The notes beneath the pieces were generated by a model. It made no database searches. It saw only the letters and a program-made list of their open reading frames with translations, and was not told the origin of the DNA. From NCBI RefSeq assembly GCF_011009555.1, contig NZ_QXHD01000004.1, forward strand, positions 2,428,983-2,492,982: a stretch of DNA of 64,000 bases, written 5' to 3'. Source of the DNA: Adonisia turfae CCMR0081. GTDB taxonomy: Bacteria > Cyanobacteriota > Cyanobacteriia > Phormidesmidales > Phormidesmidaceae. Below are positions 44,993 through 51,857 of the stretch, piece after piece; position 1 is the first letter of the stretch; each line of letters starts with the position of its first letter. The translations under genes were made by a program, and so were the position numbers.

Positions 44993-45824
44993 CGGTCTCT
45001 ACCTCCAGAAGATTAGACGAACTACGTAGGGATTCTAAATACTCTGCGATCGCAACAAACGGTTTACGATGTTCTTCTTTCACAGAGCTGTACGAATAAA
45101 GAGACTCCCCTTGAGCCGATAGCTCTGAGTACACAGTTAAATCCCGAATGGGAGGAGAGGTCCAAGACTCTTCTGCTTGATGGGGCAAATGGGTACGCAC
45201 ATCCCAATCGATAATTTGCTGGTGGATGCTCTTATGCAAACTGGTGGACTTCATGCGGTTCGGAACCAATGTGGAAACTCGCAAATCAGGATTCGCCCGA
45301 TCAGCAATCTGACTCACCATTTGCAATAGTTCTGGAATATTCTTCAGAGCAAAGTACTCAGTTTGCACTGGCACTAACACCTCATCACAGGCAACTAAAG
45401 CATTTTTGGTAAATAGACCTTCCCCTTTAGGAGTATCTAGCAGCACGTAATCGTAGTTCTCATAAATACTATTAAACTGAGCCAAGGCATCCCTTAGACG
45501 ACTCTCACTGGATAAGCCTTTTTCGATTTCAGTTTGATATCCACCTAAATCCATCCCTGGAGTAAGCAGGTGACACCACCCCTGCACGTCGATAATGCCC
45601 TGAGCCATCAGATCAGCCTGATCTCGCTTGGGAGCATAGAGGATTTGACCAATATCAGGGGATGAAGCGTCGCGTTCAACGCCCATAGCGGAGGACAGAT
45701 CCCCCTGATGGTCTAAATCAATGCATAAAACTTTTTTGCCCAGATGGGCTAGGGTGGCAGCTAGACAGAACGTAATAGTGGTTTTGCCAACGCCTCCTTT
45801 AATTGCTGCGATCGCGATAATCAT
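44985..45824 (-). CDS. parA: ParA-family partition ATPase
   Basis: A 280-residue ParA/MinD-type ATPase from ATG 45824, where the family's usual opening M-I-I-A-I-A-A-I begins; the frame is open 15 codons further upstream. The deviant Walker A is K-G-G-V-G-K-T-T at residues 9-16, followed by V-L-C-I-D-L-D-H-Q-G-D-L-S (switch I) and Y-V-L-L-D-T-P-K-G (Walker B). It lacks an N-terminal DNA-binding domain, as in small plasmid ParAs. With the overlapping downstream gene it forms a two-gene partition operon, bracketed by identical palindromic repeats. It would move DNA to daughter cells through ATP-driven nucleoid gradients. Confidence 0.93.
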   Translation of the reverse strand: MIIAIAAIKGGVGKTTITFCLAATLAHLGKKVLCIDLDHQGDLSSAMGVERDASSPDIGQILYAPKRDQADLMAQGIIDVQGWCHLLTPGMDLGGYQTEIEKGLSSESRLRDALAQFNSIYENYDYVLLDTPKGEGLFTKNALVACDEVLVPVQTEYFALKNIPELLQMVSQIADRANPDLRVSTLVPNRMKSTSLHKSIHQQIIDWDVRTHLPHQAEESWTSPPIRDLTVYSELSAQGESLYSYSSVKEEHRKPFVAIAEYLESLRSSSNLLEVETVG

Positions 45825-45897
45825 TGTCCCAATCCACAATTGCACAACTGTACACCGGACAGGATACATCAGTATTGCAATTTTGAACCATAAAATT

Positions 45898-45933
45898 GTG
45901 AATTAGTGCAATTAAGTGCAGACGTCTGCACTT
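45898..45933. repeat. Right 36-bp partition-type repeat with 20-bp palindrome
   Basis: AAGTGCAGACGTCTGCACTT (45914-45933) is a perfect palindrome preceded by GTGAATTAGTGCAATT. It lies 74-109 bp upstream of the parA start, a position that also suits autoregulation. Its partner copy is at 44001-44036. Confidence 0.7.
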
Positions 45934-45970
45934 ACAAGAAAAATATGGCAGTGGATACAACACTGAAGAC

Positions 45971-46006
45971 CCTATGGTGTGGACGGTTTTGATCTCACAC
46001 CATAGG
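45971..46006. promoter_or_regulatory. 11-bp inverted repeat CCTATGGTGTG/CACACCATAGG
   Basis: Perfect 11-bp arms with a 14-bp spacer lie between the parA operon and the iteron region. There is no T-run, so an operator or origin element is more likely than a terminator. Confidence 0.5.
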
Positions 46007-46085
46007 ATCGCAGATCTGGCAGCGGCACGGCAGAAAGCTATCCTACTTCAACCTGAGTAGGGCGAAGACATCCAGCCATAATGCT

Positions 46086-46304
46086 ATGTACGATGCCTAC
46101 TCTATAACCGTTCGCTCAACGATCAAATTAGGCATATCATTCATGGTGCAATCCTTACTTTGCAAGGGTTATAGCTTTGTTTGCCCGCCGTTCAATTCAG
46201 TTCGACGAGTGTTCGAATATGAAGCCTTTGAACGGTATGGATACCGATTTACCTGCGAGGGTAAGGATAATACCGAATTTATCTGGAGCGTAGAAAAACT
46301 TTAA
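46086..46304 (+). CDS. Small hypothetical protein beside the iterons
   Basis: A frame of 72 codons, or 53 from the ATG at 46143. The C-terminal half (R-R-V-F-E-Y-E-A-F-E-R-Y-G-Y-R-F-T-C, then T-E-F-I-W-S-V-E) looks protein-like, with aromatic and charged residues alternating. I recognise no family. It ends 2 bp before the first iteron and could encode a small plasmid maintenance or copy-control protein; no direct evidence supports that. Confidence 0.35.
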   Translation: MYDAYSITVRSTIKLGISFMVQSLLCKGYSFVCPPFNSVRRVFEYEAFERYGYRFTCEGKDNTEFIWSVEKL

Positions 46305-46306
46305 AT

Positions 46307-46842
46307 AGGGTGTCAGAAATCTAGCCACTCATTGGCTGAAACCAGTTCAAAACAAGGCCTAAAGGGTGTCAGAAAACTCAGCGGAAACGCTTTAGAATAG
46401 GGTGTCAGAAAACTGAGGGCTAATAGGCTCAAACACTTATTGCATAAGCACTAGAAGGTGTCAGAAAATTAAAATTCGTAAGTTCGGCATCTTTACCCAA
46501 CCCTGTAATATCAAAAACCACTTGCCTTGATTTCTGCCCCCCGATTAAAAGTCAGCCCATAATGGGGCTATTCTCAATAATCAATACCTTTGTACTTATT
46601 AGTCCACACAATGCTCGAATCTGGTCAGGTAGTCCCCATTAAATTTAAGGATCGCGACTTCAGGGTTGTGATCATCGATCCAGACGGACTTGGCCCCGAC
46701 CGACCCACCATTGGTGTGGGCTATCGCACCATGAGTCGCCATACCAATGTACCGGCCCAAACCTTTGCTGATAGGGTGTCAGAAATCGAAGGGGTGAACT
46801 ACCTCAAGCTCCCATCTGGCAAGCAGTTTAGGGTGTCAGAAA
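46307..46842 (+). repeat. Iteron array AGGGTGTCAGAAA, six direct copies
   Basis: Copies start at 46307, 46363, 46399, 46455 (AAGGTGTCAGAAA), 46773 and 46830, all in the same orientation. Four precede the putative replication gene and two lie inside it, where they encode R-V-S-E-I. Direct repeats of this length next to a plasmid-type gene are the usual look of an iteron-controlled replication origin. Confidence 0.75.
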
Positions 46843-47417
46843 TCAAAGCAAATGACGGCAATACCTACCGGGTAATCGAAGCATCTGACTGGGTAGAATT
46901 GGTCAGCGACTGGGCAAAGAATCCTGGAAAGCTGCGGGCAAAGGCAAAAAATGGACTGATCGACTTTTTGGCCTGGTTTGCAGCTGAAGGTCTATATGCT
47001 GAGGCCTACACATTTCTCAAGCAAACGTACACTCGCGAGGATAGTGAACGAATTCAGCAATGGCTAGTGGCTCGGCAGGCAGGTAAGCCAGCCAGAAAGG
47101 ATTGGGCCTACGCCGTCGCCGAACAAGGGGGAAACAGTCCCTACAAATTTGGTAAGTGGACTAACTATGTCTATCGTGGCCTGTTTGGTATGGATGCCAG
47201 CGAGATCAAACAAATCTGGGAAGCGCCTGTCTCGGGTTCGCGGCACATTGCTCGCAACTATATTCCTGAGACGCTGGGATTGGAGATGGTTGAGTATTGC
47301 GAAAAGCTAGTGGCTATTTTTGAACTCGACGATTTGGAGCAGGCCCATGATGAAGCTATTCGCATGACCCAGATGAAATTTAGACAGCGATTAGACTCTG
47401 AAAGATTAGGCGACTGA
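46611..47417 (+). CDS. Putative plasmid replication/control protein
   Basis: A 268-residue protein of no family I recognise. ATG 46611 is preferred; the frame opens 7 codons earlier at a TTG. The N-terminal half is mixed alpha/beta (F-R-V-V-I-I-D-P-D-G). The C-terminal half is helical with K-P-A-R-K-D-W-A-Y-A-V-A-E-Q-G-G and Y-K-F-G-K-W-T-N-Y-V-Y-R-G-L-F-G, which could be DNA-binding helices. Four iterons precede it and two lie in its coding sequence (residues ~55-77). It is followed by a second repeat array. The context suggests a Rep or copy-control protein, but no initiator motif is visible. Confidence 0.5.
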   Translation: MLESGQVVPIKFKDRDFRVVIIDPDGLGPDRPTIGVGYRTMSRHTNVPAQTFADRVSEIEGVNYLKLPSGKQFRVSEIKANDGNTYRVIEASDWVELVSDWAKNPGKLRAKAKNGLIDFLAWFAAEGLYAEAYTFLKQTYTREDSERIQQWLVARQAGKPARKDWAYAVAEQGGNSPYKFGKWTNYVYRGLFGMDASEIKQIWEAPVSGSRHIARNYIPETLGLEMVEYCEKLVAIFELDDLEQAHDEAIRMTQMKFRQRLDSERLGD

Positions 47418-47455
47418 AAGCAGCACTTACGTTAAAAGCTTTGCAGACCGAGCAT

Positions 47456-47851
47456 CTTAAAATAAGACAAGCAAATCCGTATCGGCTCACCTATAGGCCA
47501 AAGGGCCAGAATTACTCGAAAGTTTTGTCTCAATAAGACAGCATTATCCGTATCGACTCACCTGTTAGCAGGGCTGTCTTAACGGCTTGTCTCAATCGCT
47601 AAAATTCTCCGTATTCGATCACTTCACCGTCTTGGTAACGATAGTGATTGGAACCGCTAGGGCTAGAGCAAATGTAAGTTTGTCTCAATTTTTAAGACAG
47701 TCTTATCCGTATATAGTCACTACTTTATCTACCGAAAACCTATATTCCTTGTAAGTCAAGGTTTACAGCCAACCTTCGTCAGCTCTACGGACTGTATTCA
47801 GCCCTAAAGCCAGAAAAATTATAAGACATGTCTCTCTGTATTAAATCACTT
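47456..47851 (+). repeat. Five copies of a ~38-bp repeat (TTGTCTCAATAAGACA...)
   Basis: Copies begin near 47456, 47525, 47587, 47679 and 47819. The shared pattern is TTGTCTCAATAAGACA, ~5 bp, then TTATCCGTAT and a TCACYT end. TGTCT and AGACA form an inverted repeat inside the unit. All copies have the same orientation and spacings of ~60-140 bp. No gene fits between them. They could be a second set of initiator or partition sites. Confidence 0.7.
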
Positions 47852-47927
47852 GTGTCTCCTCAGCAGGTTGAAAAGCTTTTAGTGGCATCACATTGCTTCT
47901 GGAAAGTCAGGGTTTTTTAGAGAACAG

Positions 47928-48107
47928 GTGAGATCGCTATCCACCATAGTCAACATCCTTGAGCAGCTACAACAACTAGATTGGGGACCACAACGCATAG
48001 GTCAAGAGCTACAAGCATGCTTCTCAGTATCCTCACTAGCCCATCTCACGAGTGAACAAAGACAACAGTGGTTATCTTATTTGAGAGCGCACCCTGATAC
48101 AGAATAA
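47928..48107 (+). CDS. Short hypothetical protein, GTG start
   Basis: A 59-residue frame: V-R-S-L-S-T-I-V-N-I-L-E-Q-L-Q-Q-L-D-W-G-P, later H-L-T-S-E-Q-R-Q-Q-W-L-S-Y-L. It is amphipathic and helical and looks protein-like, but has only a weak ribosome-binding site and no ATG. It follows the repeat array and may be a small accessory protein or a remnant of a longer gene. Confidence 0.35.
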   Translation: MRSLSTIVNILEQLQQLDWGPQRIGQELQACFSVSSLAHLTSEQRQQWLSYLRAHPDTE

Positions 48108-48237
48108 AGGGATGGATGGATTGCGATCGCAAATTCTAAAAGGTCTTGAATCGCTGCGCGCGATCCGTCCAAAGTCCAAAGAGTTTGGATCGACCACTGT
48201 ACATATAGTAAATTCGACTGCCTAAGTTCTTCAAAAA

Positions 48238-51200
48238 TCATTCTATAAATGAGAACTGAACAACTCTCTCTCTGCCCTCTATTCCAAGACCTTCTGGCTT
48301 GGAAAAAGCTTTTACACTTAGCGTATAATTTCCTAATACAGGTTGAACTCCATTATTACTGTAAAGGAAATAAGGACGTGTGTTCTCAGTTCTTGTCTGT
48401 TGGCCATCGTTAAGATTCAAAACCACACTACCAACGTATTTCGGATCAGCTATTGCCCTTAGGTTAATCATAGATGGCATATCATTAATGCTGAGCACAT
48501 CACCATTTTCTATTGACTGGATATCTGCTTGAGTTTGAGCATCTACAAGTGCTAAGCCCATAATAGCCAGGGCAGGTGTTGGCTCTGAATCTGTTGATTC
48601 CCACTGCCAGCTCCCTGGAGGGTTCTGGACCCAGGCTGGCAGATCATCGTTGGCTCGTACATAAAGCAAATTAGTAGGAACACGAATATCCCACGGTTCA
48701 CCAACCAGAATTTCACCCTGTGGTGCCCCCGTACGTTCTTTAATTTCATCGACAATCGATACATAGAGGGGACTGGTAATTTGTGGTGGTTCTCCCTGGC
48801 CATCCCACAATTTACCCGTATCTAGATAATGTTGTAACGCTGTTTCAAACCCTGGGCGTACAGAAATCACGACCCGAGCTGCACCTGCCTTTAAAAACTC
48901 ACGAAATTGCGGATCTGGATTGTCGGTTGTAAACCGATCTTCCCAGGTATTGGTACGGCTCCAGAAGTATGGGTAAAACACATATTGCATTTGTTCCCAT
49001 TCAAACACCTGCTCAAAGAATCGGATCAAACTTCCTTCTTCCCGCGCTTCATCAAAATCAAAAATAGGTGGAGCACCATCCATTACCGCATTGATAAATT
49101 CATAACGGCTACCGGTGACAATAGATATGGCATGTTTCTTTAGTTCATTGCGCTCCGTTATGCGATTGAGAGACGGTGGAGCCCCAAAACTTCTTTCTTC
49201 TTCCGCTGCAGCCTGCGCCAAGGCTTGCTCCGCTCTGATAGCAGCTACCTTCTCCTCATATTCCAATACCCGTCGCTCATAGGCCTGTTGAATCTTTTGG
49301 AATGTTTTTAATTTCCATTGTTCATAAGCTTCAGGTCTGCGTTTGCAGAATATTGTGATATCAACAAGAAAGGTACGACTCTCAAAAACAAATACCCCTA
49401 CTGATAGCTGCGTACCTTGTGGATAACTATAATGCCCCGAATCTAAGCTGATATATTGTGGGAATCCAGGCCAATTTCCACCTTGTGATCGCGTAATGCG
49501 GTGAAATCTTGATCCGATCAGCACTGTAATCGCTAGGTCATCGTCAGTGGTAGCTTGAGCCGCATATTCCACTCTTTCAGGGCCATATTCTTCTGGTATG
49601 GTGAGCTCTTTCGTTTTTGCAAACCGAGGCGTACCACCTTCATCACCACCCTCATTCGTAATGGCTGCAGATGCTAATACATAAGGAGCAGGTGGGGGAT
49701 CAATTTCAGTAGCGCCATACTTAGCTGCTTCAGAGCCATAATTGGTCTCATTGATTTGCGTATGAGAGGTTAGCGTAAACCTAGGAGGGGGATCTGGTAA
49801 CTCTAGCTCACTATCTGGTTGATTACGGAGATAATGCAAATAAGAGGCGGGTTCCGGAATCATGAAGTCATACATCATGCGGATGCCATAGTCAAAGACT
49901 TGAGCCTCGTAAATTTTGTCTACAAACTGATAGACCCCACGAATATGCTCCGCCCCATTATTGGTTAAGGAATGGGTATTTTTCTCCTCAACCTCTCGCA
50001 ATATTCGCCGTGTTCTTTCTTCACGAATATGCTCAACTATCTTCTCAAGCGAACGCTCAACAATATTTTGGGCATAGCTGGTTGAGTTGCTATTGGTTTC
50101 CTCAACTGATTGACTGGTCTCTAACTCGAAATTGGTGGAAAATTCAACATATGGTCCATATTTACCCGATAGATTGACGCCGAAATTTACATTCTGATCC
50201 TGTTGAATAGTTCGAGAAGCCTCTCGATTTAACTCAAATCGCTGGGAGGTTTCGAGTTCATTCTGCTCTTCACGGGTTGTTTCAAAGACATTGGAGAATG
50301 TTTCCTCAACCAGTTGAAGTTCACGCTGTTCTCTTGATTTTGCCTCACCAGATAAAATATTTTCAATATGTGCGACTTCCGTAGGCTCATAGCGCTTAAT
50401 TTGTTGCTTAACGACAAGAAGATTACCGACTCCAGAAGGACGAATATCTCTCTGGGTGCTGCCAAGCTCTGCATGACGAATTACGCGAGCAATCTGCGGT
50501 TGAGCATTAGGATCTACACTGGTTGAGATCGCAGACGACTCTTGCTGAAGCGTCGTATATATATCCATCACGATGGCATGAATGGGCGTATTTTCTGGAT
50601 CAATCTGTTGTGATTCAAGCACCGCCCGTGTCTCAGTCGATAAACTGTTGACGACAGTCTCCTTTAGCGCAAAAACATTTGTCCCTTCAGTGTTTACTTC
50701 AGCTGATTCTGGCTGTATCAGGTTCTGGTTGCGATCGCATCTCATTAATTCTTGATAAGCGTTATAAAGCTGAGATTTTCGATCAATCGTCGTATCTTCT
50801 GATTGAGTAGTGACAGCAGTTACAGTCGGTTCCGATGAAGCTGCTTTTCGTAAGCTGACAACTGACGTTAAGGCATCCTCTGGAATAATAATGGACATGC
50901 GCAAAAATCTATCCCAGGATAGCTGTATATCTTCTTCAGCCGCAGTCTGGACAATAAGATAGTAAGCGCGATAAATGTTTTGTAAGATACTCAGATTTGG
51001 CAATGAATTAGTAGTAAACATCCTTGCCAAAAGCGTGTCAGATAAACGCACCCTATCTTGTTGAAACGCGGCATCGTTTGCTAGTTCAGAGATATCCGCT
51101 ATTTCCAACAAACCTGTAAGCGTCACAATAAACAAATCTGTAGAAGGCTCATCCGCGTCTGAGGTGGTGGCTATCGAATTTTGAATAGCTGTGCCATGCT

Positions 51201-51420
51201 GAAGTTGCTCAGGGGAACGAACAAACAGCCCACTTTCAGAATTATTAGCAATATAAGTATCGGCAATGGATTGCCTCTCAGTGACCGTTGTAGCACTTTG
51301 CATCTGCGTAAAGAAATTCGTCGACGCTACCAACGGAATAAATTGATTTTCAGCCAGACTAATAGGTGGACGCAGCTGAACAAACCTAAACAGGTCATTT
51401 GGTGAGCTTTCAGGTCTCAT
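48238..51420 (-). CDS. Large multidomain protein, function unknown, 1060 aa
   Basis: I do not recognise the full protein. Residues 1-330 are mixed helical. Residues ~340-500 are strongly charged and helical (E-S/T-Q-R-F-E-L-N-R-E-A-S-R-T, I-V-E-H-I-R-E-E-R-T-R-R-I), interrupted by a short Gly/beta segment (V-N-L-S-G-K-Y-G-P-Y-V-E-F-S). Next come D-F-M-I-P-E-P-A-S-Y-L (~518) and Pro-rich linkers. A second coiled-coil-like stretch occupies ~700-740. The last ~75 residues are the LNDGQQTRTEN..PY.L beta module shared with the collagen-like protein. No signal peptide or membrane span is seen. It is divergent from the arginine-deiminase-like gene with a 437-bp gap, hinting at a functional pair. Confidence 0.75.
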   Translation of the reverse strand: MRPESSPNDLFRFVQLRPPISLAENQFIPLVASTNFFTQMQSATTVTERQSIADTYIANNSESGLFVRSPEQLQHGTAIQNSIATTSDADEPSTDLFIVTLTGLLEIADISELANDAAFQQDRVRLSDTLLARMFTTNSLPNLSILQNIYRAYYLIVQTAAEEDIQLSWDRFLRMSIIIPEDALTSVVSLRKAASSEPTVTAVTTQSEDTTIDRKSQLYNAYQELMRCDRNQNLIQPESAEVNTEGTNVFALKETVVNSLSTETRAVLESQQIDPENTPIHAIVMDIYTTLQQESSAISTSVDPNAQPQIARVIRHAELGSTQRDIRPSGVGNLLVVKQQIKRYEPTEVAHIENILSGEAKSREQRELQLVEETFSNVFETTREEQNELETSQRFELNREASRTIQQDQNVNFGVNLSGKYGPYVEFSTNFELETSQSVEETNSNSTSYAQNIVERSLEKIVEHIREERTRRILREVEEKNTHSLTNNGAEHIRGVYQFVDKIYEAQVFDYGIRMMYDFMIPEPASYLHYLRNQPDSELELPDPPPRFTLTSHTQINETNYGSEAAKYGATEIDPPPAPYVLASAAITNEGGDEGGTPRFAKTKELTIPEEYGPERVEYAAQATTDDDLAITVLIGSRFHRITRSQGGNWPGFPQYISLDSGHYSYPQGTQLSVGVFVFESRTFLVDITIFCKRRPEAYEQWKLKTFQKIQQAYERRVLEYEEKVAAIRAEQALAQAAAEEERSFGAPPSLNRITERNELKKHAISIVTGSRYEFINAVMDGAPPIFDFDEAREEGSLIRFFEQVFEWEQMQYVFYPYFWSRTNTWEDRFTTDNPDPQFREFLKAGAARVVISVRPGFETALQHYLDTGKLWDGQGEPPQITSPLYVSIVDEIKERTGAPQGEILVGEPWDIRVPTNLLYVRANDDLPAWVQNPPGSWQWESTDSEPTPALAIMGLALVDAQTQADIQSIENGDVLSINDMPSMINLRAIADPKYVGSVVLNLNDGQQTRTENTRPYFLYSNNGVQPVLGNYTLSVKAFSKPEGLGIEGRERVVQFSFIE

Positions 51421-51857
51421 AAGTAGGCCTCCAGCTAAATTATTGAAAATTATTGAAGTTTAAAGCACACTTGAACAAGTAACAGCCACTGCACACATAA
51501 CTGTTATTTCAGAGAATTCGTCTCAGGCATAGGGTCTTAGAGATATCATATCTCGTGAAAATTGATGTTAGTAACTTACATGTTACAAATTATATTCTTG
51601 TTAGTTATTAGTAAAGCCTCATTTTGACGGTTTTGTAGCATTTTTAATACCTGACGGCATTCTGCGCAGCATTACTTAATCGGAGAAAAAACAAAGAGTT
51701 TGCTTCTCGGAACTTAATGATCAACAAAAAAATAAGAGCCGTTATCATACTAAGAACAGCTGGCATAAGATACCGACAATGCTAGAAAGCATTAAAAATA
51801 AAGTGGAACTGACTTTATTTGAACCAGAACCATAAGCGCTGTAAAGGAGTGTTTCAC
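51421..51857. other. 437-bp divergent promoter region
   Basis: AT-rich sequence between two divergent large genes. The only clear signal is the AAAGGAG ribosome-binding site 8 bp before 51858. I see no gene, RNA or long repeat. Confidence 0.5.

Noticed and set aside
46307-47851. CRISPR array
   Set aside because: The repeats are short or degenerate with irregular 36-300-bp spacing, and two copies lie in a coding sequence. There are no cas genes nearby.
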